From: Kosakonia sacchari
Lineage (GTDB): Bacteria; Pseudomonadota; Gammaproteobacteria; Enterobacterales; Enterobacteriaceae
NCBI GenBank assembly: GCA_900109485.1
Contig: FOAY01000005.1
Span: 124,001-188,000, forward strand
Reading direction: 5' to 3'
DNA: 64,000 nt
Positions 25,615 through 35,059 of this stretch are shown here, one piece after another. The position numbers and the translations under genes were made by a program. Each line of letters starts with the position of its first letter. The first letter of the stretch is position 1. The notes beneath the pieces are model-generated. The model saw nothing but the letters and a program-made list of their open reading frames with translations. It ran no database searches and was not told where the DNA came from.

Positions 25615-28209
25615 TTAAATCGTCACGACATCAATACGATCATTTCCCCCTGTTTGATACTCAGCCAACTGATGGAAATTTAAGTAGCGATAGGTATCTT
25701 CTCGCGTGTCATTGATCCTGTCCATGTGCCAGAGATACTGTTCAACGGTCGGCATTTTGCCCAGCATTGCTGCAATCGCACTGAGCTCAGCTGAGGCGAG
25801 GAAGACTTTTGCATCGGTACCAAGACGGTGCGGGAAGTTACGAGTTGATGTCGAGACCACGCAACTCCCTTCTTTGACCCGAGCCTGATTGCCCATGCAA
25901 AGCGAGCAGCCAGCCGGTTCAATTCGCGCGCCGGATCGGATGAGCTTATTAAAATACCCTTCGCTGGCAAGCTGCTGTGCATCCATTTTGGTTGGCGGAG
26001 CAATCCACAGCCGGGCTGGTATCTCTTTGGAGTCAGCCAGCAGTTTCCCGGCAGCCCGGAAGTGACCAATATTTGTCATACAGGAGCCAATGAAAACTTC
26101 CTCTACTGGCGTGCGGGCGACGTCGGACAGTAAACGGGCATCGTCAGGGTCATTTGGCGCACAAACAATCGGCTCGGTAATTTCCGTCAGATCAATTTCA
26201 ATGATTGCCGCGTACTCAGCATTTTCATCTGCACTCAATAAAGACGGGTTCGCCAGCCATGCTTCGATCCCGGCAATTCGTTTTTCAAGCGTTGGCGCGT
26301 ACTGATAACCCTGGTCAATCATCCAGCGCAGCAAGGTGGCATTGGAACGCAAATACTCCGCAACGTTCTCTTCTTCGAGACGTAGCACACAGGCAGCAGC
26401 AGAGCGCTCAGCGGAGGCATCAGCCAGCTCAAAGGCCTGCTCAGCTTTTAGCATTTGCAAACCTTCGATTTCCAGAATACGACCGGAGAAAATATTGCGT
26501 TTGTTTTTCTTCTCGGTCGTCAACAACCCTTGCTTAATGGCGTAGTAAGGAATCGCATGAACTAAATCGCGCAGAGTGATCCCTTTTTGCATTTCACCCG
26601 TAAAGCGGACCAGAACAGATTCAGGCATATCGAGAGGCATAATTCCAGTGGCTGCCGCAAAAGCGACCAGTCCTGAACCGCCTGGAAATGAGATGCCTAA
26701 TGGAAAGCGCGTATGCGAATCAGCACCTGTCCCCACAGTGTCCGGGATGAGCATGCGGTTAAGCCATGAATGGATAATTCCATCACCCGGCTTCAGTGCA
26801 ACGCCTTTTCTGCAGGTAATGAACTGAGGCAGCGTCTTATGCAAATTAACGTCAACAGGTTTGGGATACGCTGATGTGTGGCAAAACGACTGCATGACCA
26901 GATCGGCAGAAAACCCCAGGCATGCAAGATCCGTCAGTTCATCGCGCGTCATCCCGCCAGTAGTATCCTGCGACCCCACGGTGGTGATTTTAGGTTCACA
27001 ATATTGACCAGGGCGAATACCTTCAACCCCGCAAGCTCTACCGACCATTTTTTGCGCCAGTGTAAACCCTGCAGAAGAAGGTTCAGGTGCCTTTGGTTTC
27101 CTGAAAATGGATGTTGTTTGCAGCCCCAAAGACTCCCTGGCTCTTGCTGTTAAGCTACGGCCAATGATCAACGGAATGCGACCGCCTGCCTGTACTTCAT
27201 CCAGCAAAACTTCGGTTTTCAGGCGAAATGAGGCAATCAGCGTTTGATCGCGATGGTTGCGGATCTCGCCCTTGTACGGATAAAGATCGATCAGCATCCC
27301 CGTTGCTAAACCAGAGACATCCAGTTCAATGGGAAAGGCACCCGAATCTTCCAGAGTATTGAAAAAGATAGGCGCAATTTTCCCTCCGAAGACAAAACCC
27401 CCGCTGCGTTTGTTTGGCACGAAAGGGATATCTTTCCCGATATGCCACAGGATTGAGTTCGTCGCAGATTTGCGTGAAGAACCGGTCCCCACCACATCCC
27501 CGACGTAAGCGAGAGGATACTGCTGGTTTTTTAATTCTTGCATCTGAGATATCGGGCCACATTGTCCCGGTTGGTCAGGACTCACCCCTTCCCTTACAGC
27601 ACTCAGCATTGAGAGCGCATGCAGGGGAATATCCGGGCGTGACCACGCCTCAGGTGCCGGAGAAAGGTCATCCGTATTCGTTTCACCGGGGACTTTAAAT
27701 ACGGTCAGGGTTATTTTTTCATCAAGCCCGGCGCGTTCTGTAAACCACTCGGCATTTGCCCATGATTCAATAATCGCTTTGGCATGAGCATTTCCATTAC
27801 CGGCTTTCTGCTCGATATCGTTAAATTTTTCAAAAATAAGAATTGTGTGGCTTAGTTTAATGGCCGCTAAAGGCGCCAACTCGACGTCATCTAACGCATC
27901 AATAAGAGGTTGAATATTGTATCCACCCTGCATAGTGCCAAGAATATTTATAGCATCTTCGGGAGTAATGCCGTATTGATTTGTTTTTTCCTTAATGATT
28001 TTATCAAGGAATTCCGCTTTGACTTTCGCAGCCGCATCAACGCCGGGAGAAACCTGATTAATTAACAGATTAATTAAATACTCTCGTTCCTCACACTGTT
28101 CATTTTCGAGAAGAGTAATTAATTCACTGGTCTGCTGCGCGGTGAGCGGTTTTGCCGGTATGCCATTTCTTGCCCGTTCAGCGACGTGCATTTTATATGC
28201 TTCAAACAT
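25615..28209 (-). CDS. Aconitate hydratase B-type enzyme of the citrate-lyase operon
   Basis: This 864-residue protein is collinear with AcnB (865 residues in E. coli): the AcnB-specific N-terminal HEAT-like domain (about 1-160), then the swivel domain with GTGSSRKSATNS, then the catalytic domains. The [4Fe-4S] ligand cysteines are present in FIGSCMTN (near 710) and GCSLCMGN (near 770). AcnB interconverts citrate, cis-aconitate and isocitrate. The protein differs from housekeeping AcnB at many positions and is the last gene of the cit operon, so it is probably a dedicated paralogue that links cis-aconitate to citrate there. Confidence 0.9.
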   Translation of the reverse strand: MFEAYKMHVAERARNGIPAKPLTAQQTSELITLLENEQCEEREYLINLLINQVSPGVDAAAKVKAEFLDKIIKEKTNQYGITPEDAINILGTMQGGYNIQPLIDALDDVELAPLAAIKLSHTILIFEKFNDIEQKAGNGNAHAKAIIESWANAEWFTERAGLDEKITLTVFKVPGETNTDDLSPAPEAWSRPDIPLHALSMLSAVREGVSPDQPGQCGPISQMQELKNQQYPLAYVGDVVGTGSSRKSATNSILWHIGKDIPFVPNKRSGGFVFGGKIAPIFFNTLEDSGAFPIELDVSGLATGMLIDLYPYKGEIRNHRDQTLIASFRLKTEVLLDEVQAGGRIPLIIGRSLTARARESLGLQTTSIFRKPKAPEPSSAGFTLAQKMVGRACGVEGIRPGQYCEPKITTVGSQDTTGGMTRDELTDLACLGFSADLVMQSFCHTSAYPKPVDVNLHKTLPQFITCRKGVALKPGDGIIHSWLNRMLIPDTVGTGADSHTRFPLGISFPGGSGLVAFAAATGIMPLDMPESVLVRFTGEMQKGITLRDLVHAIPYYAIKQGLLTTEKKNKRNIFSGRILEIEGLQMLKAEQAFELADASAERSAAACVLRLEEENVAEYLRSNATLLRWMIDQGYQYAPTLEKRIAGIEAWLANPSLLSADENAEYAAIIEIDLTEITEPIVCAPNDPDDARLLSDVARTPVEEVFIGSCMTNIGHFRAAGKLLADSKEIPARLWIAPPTKMDAQQLASEGYFNKLIRSGARIEPAGCSLCMGNQARVKEGSCVVSTSTRNFPHRLGTDAKVFLASAELSAIAAMLGKMPTVEQYLWHMDRINDTREDTYRYLNFHQLAEYQTGGNDRIDVVTI

Positions 28210-28272
28210 AGGAGTTCGACCTTATAACAGGAAATTGAAAAATATGCCTGGGTGCCATCTATATTAAAAAGT

Positions 28273-28848
28273 TCATCTGTCTGTTTTTAATAGCATCTCT
28301 CCAAATTGTGATACTTTTTCAAGACCATATTCCCACTCACCAAATCCGGATTCAGAATTAATATGACCAGCATCGCCGACATCTATCAGTTCGCATCCCC
28401 AACTGTCAGACCAAAATACAGCGCGATTGAATGACATAAGCGGGTCATTGCGACTGGCGAAGACCATTCCGGGTATTGTTAGCTTAGATGCGGTGACAAC
28501 CTCTTCAAGTTCAAAATGCGAAGGTTCAGCAGGCGCCACCATAACAATCCCGGCAATATTTACAGTTCTGCTCTGGACCTGGTACCAGGATGCAAGCGCG
28601 CCAAAACTATGCCCAATCAAAATAACGGGCAAAGTACAGGTGGCTAATTCTCTGCGAATCGCTGCGCCCCAATTTTCAATATCCGGCTGCAACCAGTTTC
28701 GTTGGCTTATTCTTTTCCAGCGCGGTAAGCGACGCGCCCAACAGGTTTGCCAGTGGTAATCGTCGCTATCTCTTAATCCCGGAACAAGGATCGTGGTGAA
28801 AGAATCATCCAGCTTTAACAGACGCGGTATGGTCATGGTAAATTCCAT
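28273..28848 (-). CDS. Alpha/beta hydrolase, RBBP9/YdeN type
   Basis: The 191-residue protein is a small serine hydrolase of the RBBP9/YdeN family. The nucleophile elbow is LIGHSFGA (around 76-83), the acid is in SRNDPLM and the His in DAGHINSESG, so the triad is complete. The DUF-style stretch DDYHWQTCWARRLP near the start fits YdeN. It lies 22 bases after citG and 63 before acnB on the same strand, so it is part of the operon. Thioester or ester cleavage is possible; a role in removing acetyl groups from citrate lyase is speculation. Confidence 0.82.
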   Translation of the reverse strand: MEFTMTIPRLLKLDDSFTTILVPGLRDSDDYHWQTCWARRLPRWKRISQRNWLQPDIENWGAAIRRELATCTLPVILIGHSFGALASWYQVQSRTVNIAGIVMVAPAEPSHFELEEVVTASKLTIPGMVFASRNDPLMSFNRAVFWSDSWGCELIDVGDAGHINSESGFGEWEYGLEKVSQFGEMLLKTDR

Positions 28849-28870
28849 CAGTCCTTAGTTTTCCACCCTT

Positions 28871-29746
28871 TCAGGCTGGAAAATGCGCCAGCAGCCAGGT
28901 GACTGCCAGCAGATCCGCACTTCCTCCCGGACTTAAATTTCGGGCAATGAACGCAGTGTCCATATGTAAAAGTGCCTTCCTGAACCTGTTGCCGGTAAGG
29001 TGTTTAATACGCAGGATTCTGGCCGCATATCGCTGTGCATAGCGCAATCCTTTAAGCCCCCCACGCGTGAGGATATTGGTATCAGGATTGTGCGCAATTA
29101 ATGAAAGCAACACCCGCAGTAAAGACTCCTCTGGCGAATAACCAGAGTTGATTGCTTTTTCCCATACGGGTAATCCATAAATCCTTACCGTAGCAAACCC
29201 GCTTTCGACCTCCCCACGCGCTCCCGTAATGCCATAATCGCGAAACAGTTGTTCGCCTTTGGTTTTCGCATCGCCAGTGTGCTTCAACTCCCGACTCACC
29301 ATACCGGCGCAGATCTGGCTAACTTCCTGGCAAAGCGCTCTGCGATTGATAGCTTCGCCCTTACCTTCCAGGCGCCCGGCAGCAGCACAAAACAGGCCCA
29401 GCGAAAAGATTCCCCCTTTGTGGGTGTTGATCCCTCCCGTTGCGCTGAACATTGCCTGCTCACAGGCAAGCCCTGTCGGTCTGATGGAAAGAAGTGTCTT
29501 CCTGGGTTCTTGCTTAGCTGTTTGTACGCCTTTTGCCACAAACAACGCGAACCAGGGAGCTATTGCTGCAATACTGAGCATGAATAGCCTGAGATCCATG
29601 TCGGTATGCGACCCATTATTATGACGGTCAACCAGCCCTGGTTTGGGTGTCAGAATGACTTCGCGGTACATTCCCTCCGCAGCCAGCTCCGCAATGTTAA
29701 GTTCATGAATGAACGGTTCATTTCTGATGGCAGAAATAGTCATCAA
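28871..29746 (-). CDS. citG: Triphosphoribosyl-dephospho-CoA synthase
   Basis: CitG makes the precursor of the citrate lyase prosthetic group from ATP and dephospho-CoA. The 291-residue protein has the family motifs KPGLVDRHNNGSHTDMD (near 36-52) and NTHKGGIFSLG (near 106-116). It overlaps citX by 29 bases. Together CitG and CitX produce and attach the group to CitD. Confidence 0.93.
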   Translation of the reverse strand: MMTISAIRNEPFIHELNIAELAAEGMYREVILTPKPGLVDRHNNGSHTDMDLRLFMLSIAAIAPWFALFVAKGVQTAKQEPRKTLLSIRPTGLACEQAMFSATGGINTHKGGIFSLGLFCAAAGRLEGKGEAINRRALCQEVSQICAGMVSRELKHTGDAKTKGEQLFRDYGITGARGEVESGFATVRIYGLPVWEKAINSGYSPEESLLRVLLSLIAHNPDTNILTRGGLKGLRYAQRYAARILRIKHLTGNRFRKALLHMDTAFIARNLSPGGSADLLAVTWLLAHFPA

Positions 29747-30263
29747 TCATATCCCCCATAACAGCGTGTAAGGCGTGGAGCGAATGTCTCCGCATTCGTG
29801 AACAGACATGTGCCGGCTCATCACAGATGAAACAACGTCTTTTGTTTTCACCGACAGATTTACGGCTCAATAAGCCGGTATCCGGGCAAAACACATCGAT
29901 ATCCCACAACCTTCCCAGTGGATGGTTGTCCTCAAGGCGTATTGTTGCCTTTTTTATCTGTGATGCGGGTGCGTTGACAGACCAGAATGACTCTGGCCCG
30001 GTAACAAACTGGCGAGCGTCGTGCCTGATGATTTCCCAGCCATTGGCGGCGATCAGAACAGTGAGCGCTTCATTCGCAGCCGCCATGACAGCTCTTGATT
30101 CAGGCGTATCTTTTACCTCACCCGGCCAGACCAGGGTTGTCGAAATCAGGGGATGTTCCCAACGGATCAACCAGAGTTGCTGCTGGTATGAACGGGCTTC
30201 TCTGGCTGCCAGTAACTGATCCAAAGAAATGGGTGAGCACGATGCCTCTGCCATAGCGTCCAT
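29718..30263 (-). CDS. citX: Apo-citrate lyase phosphoribosyl-dephospho-CoA transferase
   Basis: CitX transfers the triphosphoribosyl-dephospho-CoA group to the Ser of CitD. The 181-residue protein carries the conserved GRLWDIDVF motif near residues 117-125 and CFICDEPAHVCSR near the C-terminus. The start codon overlaps the citF stop (TAATG), as expected for coupled translation. Confidence 0.92.
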   Translation of the reverse strand: MDAMAEASCSPISLDQLLAAREARSYQQQLWLIRWEHPLISTTLVWPGEVKDTPESRAVMAAANEALTVLIAANGWEIIRHDARQFVTGPESFWSVNAPASQIKKATIRLEDNHPLGRLWDIDVFCPDTGLLSRKSVGENKRRCFICDEPAHVCSRMRRHSLHALHAVMGDMIDDYFCHQK

Positions 30264-31783
30264 TACTCTTTAACCTGCCTGACGACGTCAATCACACTTC
30301 CATCACGGTAACGAACAACACCCACAATTTTGGACGTAAATTCAATGGCTTTTGGTTGACCGGAGATCTCCAGCGCACGCTGATACAAAGCCTCAATATT
30401 CACTACGGGTAACCCTTTATCCACCAGTCGCTGATGAATTTCAGGACGTGAAGGGTTTACGGCGATACCGTGATCGGTGACTAATACATCAATGCTTTCA
30501 CCAGGTGTAACGCATGTTGTAACGTGCTTCACAACGGTCGGAATTCGGCTGCGGATCAACGGTGCAACAACCACTGTCAGGTTCGCTGCAGCAGCAACAT
30601 CGCAGTGACCGCCGGAAGCGCCGCGCATCACACCATCCGATCCCGTCAGCACGTTAACGTTGAAATTTGTATCAATTTCAAGGGCGCTTAGAATCACAAT
30701 ATCGACCCTATCGCAGCATGCCGCTTTCGAGGCCGGGTTAGCGTAAACGTTGGTAGAGATTTCAACATGGTTTGGGTTTCTGGCTAAAGAGGCTGCGGCA
30801 GCACTGTCAAAACTCTGGGTATCCAGCAGTTTTGTGATCAGCCCTTTCTCATGAAGATCCACAATACTGCCGGTGATCCCCCCTAATGCGAAACCCGCAG
30901 TGATGTTTTTATTTTTCATGCGCGATTCTAAAAAGCGCGTACATGCCGTTGAAGCTGCGCCTGAACCTGTCTGGATTGAGAATCCCTGTTCGAAGTAACC
31001 CGAATGTTCAACCACATCAGCCGCTGAACGCGCGATCATCAGCTCACGAGGATTACTGGTTACACGGGCAGCGCCGACGCTGATTTTTGCAGGGTCGCCA
31101 ACACTGTCAATTTTGACAATGTAATCGACCTGATCCTGAACAATGCTCGCAGGCATATAGGGGAAAGGTTCAATGGATTCAGTCAGCAGTACAACGCATT
31201 TCGCGTACGCAGCATCCACCATCGCATAACCCAGAGAGCCACAGCGTGACTTACCACCGCTGCCACTTGCATTACCATATTCATCGGAACAGGAGACAGC
31301 CAGGAAGGCGACATCAATATTAATTTCACCTTTCTGGATGAGATTAACCCGGCCGCCATGCGAATGAATTTGTACCGGTTCCGCCATCAGACCATGCGAA
31401 ATAGCATCAGCTAACTCTCCACGCATACCGGAGGTATAGATTTTCGTAATCACACCATTACGAATATGATTAATTAAGGGCGCATTACAGGTCATTAATG
31501 AACTGGACGCCAGTGTAATCCCTTTCAAACCTAATGATGCGAGTTTATCTACGACAAGATTGATGACTTTATCACCTTCACGGAAGGCATGATGAAATGA
31601 AATAGTCATACCATCATGGAGTTCGCAACGGCCTAAAATTTCATCCAGATTTTCACAAAGCTTACGCTGATATTTTTGTTTAGCATCTGCAAGATATGGC
31701 GTTGCTGCATTGGCATGAGTAAACGCAACATATTCTTTTGAATTCCCGGCCTGTTCTTGTAAAGCTGCAATTAATTTGCTCAT
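30263..31783 (-). CDS. citF: Citrate lyase alpha subunit (citrate:acetyl-ACP transferase)
   Basis: CitF exchanges the acetyl group on CitD for citrate, giving citryl-ACP and acetate. The 506-residue protein matches the family throughout (for example GSGGKSRCGSLGYAMVDAAYA and GVMRGASGGHCDVA). AGGATAATAAAG lies before the ATG. It follows citE by 17 bases. Confidence 0.95.
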   Translation of the reverse strand: MSKLIAALQEQAGNSKEYVAFTHANAATPYLADAKQKYQRKLCENLDEILGRCELHDGMTISFHHAFREGDKVINLVVDKLASLGLKGITLASSSLMTCNAPLINHIRNGVITKIYTSGMRGELADAISHGLMAEPVQIHSHGGRVNLIQKGEINIDVAFLAVSCSDEYGNASGSGGKSRCGSLGYAMVDAAYAKCVVLLTESIEPFPYMPASIVQDQVDYIVKIDSVGDPAKISVGAARVTSNPRELMIARSAADVVEHSGYFEQGFSIQTGSGAASTACTRFLESRMKNKNITAGFALGGITGSIVDLHEKGLITKLLDTQSFDSAAAASLARNPNHVEISTNVYANPASKAACCDRVDIVILSALEIDTNFNVNVLTGSDGVMRGASGGHCDVAAAANLTVVVAPLIRSRIPTVVKHVTTCVTPGESIDVLVTDHGIAVNPSRPEIHQRLVDKGLPVVNIEALYQRALEISGQPKAIEFTSKIVGVVRYRDGSVIDVVRQVKE

Positions 31784-31800
31784 CTTTATTATCCTGTCAA

Positions 31801-32676
31801 TTAGTGGCGAATGCCTGATGCTTTTTTTCTCTCAAGCACAACCCTGGCGTGATTGATTATTGGCGCGTCAATCATTTTGCCATTCAGAGAAATCACACCC
31901 AGTCCACTACGTTCACCTTCTTCGGCCGCAGTAATTACCCGCTCCGCGTAATCAACCTCTTCCTGGGTTGGTGCATAGGCATTGTGAAGCAACTCAATTT
32001 GCCGGGGGTTAATTAAAGATTTACCGTTGAAGCCCATGCGGCGAATTAAATCGACTTCTTTTAAGAAGCCTTCTTCATCGTTAACATCGCCATACACAAC
32101 GTCAAAAGCATCGATACCCGCAGCGCGCGCCGCATGTAAAACCGCACAACGCGCATAGAACAGTTCAGTACCATCTCCGCGCTCTGTTTGCATATCCATT
32201 ACATAGTCAAATGCTGCTAATGCAATGCCCATCAGTCGATCTGAGGAGCGGGCAATTGCAACCGCATTGATGACGCCAACAGCAGACTCAATAGCCGCCA
32301 TCAGCTGTGTGGAACCCACTTTACGGCCACAGCTTTCCTCAATGCGGACAATTTCACGTTCAAGCTGGTGAATATCTTCTGGCGTATCTGTTTTAGGGAG
32401 TCGAATAACATCAACCCCGGCACGCACAGCCGCCTCAAGATCTTTCAATCCGAATGGGGTATTCAAAGGGTTAATACGTACAACCGTTTCAATACCTTTA
32501 TACATAGGGTGCTGGAGCGCATTGAAGACCAAAATACGTGCGCTGTCCTTCTCCCTCAAGGAGACCGCATCTTCAAGATCGAACATGATCGAATCAGGTT
32601 TATAAATAAAGGCAGTAGACAACATGGCAGCACTTGAGCCCGGTAAGAAAAGCATGCTACGACGTAATTTTTTCAT
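31801..32676 (-). CDS. citE: Citrate lyase beta subunit (citryl-ACP lyase)
   Basis: CitE splits citryl-ACP to oxaloacetate and acetyl-ACP, using Mg2+. The 291-residue protein shows [13 protein letters not shown] (near 32-44) and [10 protein letters not shown] (near 68-77), with the acidic metal ligands of the HpcH/HpaI-CitE fold. Its ATG overlaps the citD stop (ATGA). Confidence 0.95.
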   Translation of the reverse strand: MKKLRRSMLFLPGSSAAMLSTAFIYKPDSIMFDLEDAVSLREKDSARILVFNALQHPMYKGIETVVRINPLNTPFGLKDLEAAVRAGVDVIRLPKTDTPEDIHQLEREIVRIEESCGRKVGSTQLMAAIESAVGVINAVAIARSSDRLMGIALAAFDYVMDMQTERGDGTELFYARCAVLHAARAAGIDAFDVVYGDVNDEEGFLKEVDLIRRMGFNGKSLINPRQIELLHNAYAPTQEEVDYAERVITAAEEGERSGLGVISLNGKMIDAPIINHARVVLERKKASGIRH

Positions 32677-32966
32677 TGTAGTTTCTCCCAGTTAATTTCA
32701 TCGCTGCATGTTCCTCGCATAATGGCAACTTGCATGCGGGAGCGAATAACACAATCAAGCGCACCTTTGTCATCCACAATAATTTGCCCATGCGTGACAT
32801 TGAATGCTGTTAACGTTTCGTTGACCACTTGAGTAATTTGCTCGCCAAATTGCTTCATGACTTCGCTGTTAATAACAATATCCAGTCCGACGTCCGAAGG
32901 GCTAACTTTAACCATTAGATCGCTCGATTCCAGCGTACCTGCCAGAGCTGCCTGTACAATTTTCAT
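32673..32966 (-). CDS. citD: Citrate lyase gamma subunit (acyl carrier protein)
   Basis: The 97-residue CitD is the carrier that holds the phosphoribosyl-dephospho-CoA group. The modified Ser is Ser14 in the motif AGTLESSD. It is one base away from citC and overlaps citE. Confidence 0.95.
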   Translation of the reverse strand: MKIVQAALAGTLESSDLMVKVSPSDVGLDIVINSEVMKQFGEQITQVVNETLTAFNVTHGQIIVDDKGALDCVIRSRMQVAIMRGTCSDEINWEKLQ

Positions 32967-32967
32967 T

Positions 32968-34065
32968 TTAAAGTCCTACGCTAATACTCATGAGATTCCC
33001 TGTCAGAGGGGGTTCTGACAAGTCAAGGTGATTTGCCCTCAGCCAGTTATGTAAATAAGGCATAGTGCTTTCTGGCACTATATTCCTTGCAACTGACAGT
33101 TTGTTTTTATTCAAGAGAGAACGAACAGCTGACGCTGATATGGGATAATTATTTTCATCAGTTTTTCGATCTATTTCATGAACCGTAATAGCATTTGCGG
33201 GAATGACGAATTCCTCTTCGAGCCAGTGGTGCATTGCCCGGTTGTACTGAGCTGTCACTTTGCAATATGGTTCAGTGCCAACGAAGCGATGTGTAATCCC
33301 CAGCGATGGCGCAATGTAACGCCGAAAAATAATCAAATCGATTGCGGAATACACATCATTAACCACCTGTTTTTCTTTTAAGAAATAACCAGGAAACGTG
33401 CCGCGAGAAATAATGTATCTGGAACCAGGGTGTTCCGTTACATTGGAGAGATGTTTCACACCATCACGTACCATCGCAATACGGTCATTAAAGGAGAACT
33501 GAGACAAATTCTCTTCGACAACAAAAACATGCAGCCAATTACAAGCACGGGAAGCTTGCTCAATGAGAAATTGATGGCCTAACGTGAACGGATTCGCATT
33601 CATAACGATAGCGCCAATTTTGGCCGCCGGGATGAAATAATCGGCACGCAGTTTCTTGCAGTAACGATGGATTCCAACCGGGGTGTTTTCCATCAACGTC
33701 GCTTTGTTCTCAAGGGTGGCTAAAGGATAGAAGCCGCATCCACGGAAAGATTTGACATTATCAGGACAGGTTAAAAGGAACAGATGATGATCGCCATTTT
33801 GGTTTGCCAGATATTCAGCTTCACGAATCACCTGCAACCCCAGGGATGTTCCGCGCCATTCAATATGAACGGCAATACACTTCAAGGTATTCCCCGCGAG
33901 GCCAGCACAGGCAATTAATTGTTTGTCTGCACGAGCAATAACGAACTGCCCGACATCATCATCTATTCCTAATCCATTACTGTGCAGAAACTGGATAATC
34001 TCCTCTTTGATAACACCGTTGCTCGTTTCAACAGTATCGAATTCTGGCGTTTTTTCGGCATACAT
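32968..34065 (-). CDS. citC: [Citrate (pro-3S)-lyase] ligase
   Basis: CitC activates citrate lyase by acetylating the thiol of its prosthetic group with ATP and acetate. The 365-residue protein has an N-terminal GNAT-like domain and a C-terminal nucleotidyltransferase domain with the motif NANPFTLGHQFL (near 158). Start 34065 (MYAEKTPEF) is chosen because AGGAA lies eight bases upstream; the frame stays open to 34098. The residues ISASAVR near 320 fit the SxxxR element of this fold. Confidence 0.93.
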   Translation of the reverse strand: MYAEKTPEFDTVETSNGVIKEEIIQFLHSNGLGIDDDVGQFVIARADKQLIACAGLAGNTLKCIAVHIEWRGTSLGLQVIREAEYLANQNGDHHLFLLTCPDNVKSFRGCGFYPLATLENKATLMENTPVGIHRYCKKLRADYFIPAAKIGAIVMNANPFTLGHQFLIEQASRACNWLHVFVVEENLSQFSFNDRIAMVRDGVKHLSNVTEHPGSRYIISRGTFPGYFLKEKQVVNDVYSAIDLIIFRRYIAPSLGITHRFVGTEPYCKVTAQYNRAMHHWLEEEFVIPANAITVHEIDRKTDENNYPISASAVRSLLNKNKLSVARNIVPESTMPYLHNWLRANHLDLSEPPLTGNLMSISVGL

Positions 34066-34123
34066 CTTAATTGTTCCTGACCTGAGAGTAATCGACACTG
34101 AGTTGTGTATTTATTTGCGTAAA

Positions 34124-34987
34124 TTAAACGGCTAATAAATTTGATTGCGCCGTTGATTCAACAATCGTATTGGTCAGTCGTCCCAATTTTTCGATTGTCA
34201 CTTCAACACAATCACCTTCGTGCATGAACAACGGTGGATTACGTTTTTTCCCGACGCCGCCCGGCGAGCCAGTAATGATGACATCGCCAGGGCTAAGCGT
34301 AGTAAAGGTGCTGATATATGAAATCAGATCTGCAACTTTATGAATCATACTGGCAGTTGAATCATTCTGAACCAGCATGCCATTTAAATAGGTCTGAATG
34401 GATAAAGCGTGCGGGTCCGGGATTTCATCTACAGTCGTCATATAGGGGCCAAACGCGCCGGTTTGACGCCAGTTCTTACCCGCTGTAAACCATGCGTGCT
34501 GCCAGTCGCGAACAGAACCGTCCATGTAACAGCTATAGCCTGCAACATGGCTCAGCGCGTCACCGCGAATAATATTTTCGCCTGCTTTTCCGATGATGAC
34601 GGCAAGTTCGCCTTCGTAATCAAACTCCTCAGTAATATTGGGCTTGATTACCGGTCTTGCATGCCCGGTTTGAGAATCCGCGAAGCGAATAAATAACGTT
34701 GGCGCATTGTTAGTTTCCGCGAACTCTTTTCTTTTTTCTGCGTAATTCATTCCCACGCAAAAAATCTTTCCCGGCTCCTCAATAACCGGTAAAAAACTAA
34801 TATCGTTATCCGTAATATCCGGTGGATAATCCACATACTGCTTTGCAACAGCGAGAGCATCCCATTGCAGCAGATCTTTCAATGTGGGATATTGCTGACC
34901 AATTTTTTGACCAAGATCGATAATACCGGCGTCAGTATAAATACCGTAACTTTTACGACCGTGATGGATATAACTTGCAAGTTTCAT
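34124..34987 (-). CDS. Fumarylacetoacetate hydrolase (FAH) family enzyme
   Basis: The 287-residue protein has the FAH catalytic domain. Divalent metal ligands are visible: the two Glu of DYEGELAVIIG and the Asp of SCYMDGSVRDWQ, followed by the FDTCGP-equivalent TGAFGPYM and the glycine-rich GDVIITGSPGGVG. Members of this family act as acylpyruvases, oxaloacetate decarboxylases or oxaloacetate tautomerases. In an operon whose lyase produces oxaloacetate, one of the latter two is the natural guess. AGGTG precedes the ATG. The precise reaction cannot be fixed from sequence. Confidence 0.85.
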   Translation of the reverse strand: MKLASYIHHGRKSYGIYTDAGIIDLGQKIGQQYPTLKDLLQWDALAVAKQYVDYPPDITDNDISFLPVIEEPGKIFCVGMNYAEKRKEFAETNNAPTLFIRFADSQTGHARPVIKPNITEEFDYEGELAVIIGKAGENIIRGDALSHVAGYSCYMDGSVRDWQHAWFTAGKNWRQTGAFGPYMTTVDEIPDPHALSIQTYLNGMLVQNDSTASMIHKVADLISYISTFTTLSPGDVIITGSPGGVGKKRNPPLFMHEGDCVEVTIEKLGRLTNTIVESTAQSNLLAV

Positions 34988-35059
34988 AATAACACCTAAT
35001 GACTATTTAACTTTACCCCCTCACGCCAATTTTGGCCGTGAGGGATGTATTTATTACGG

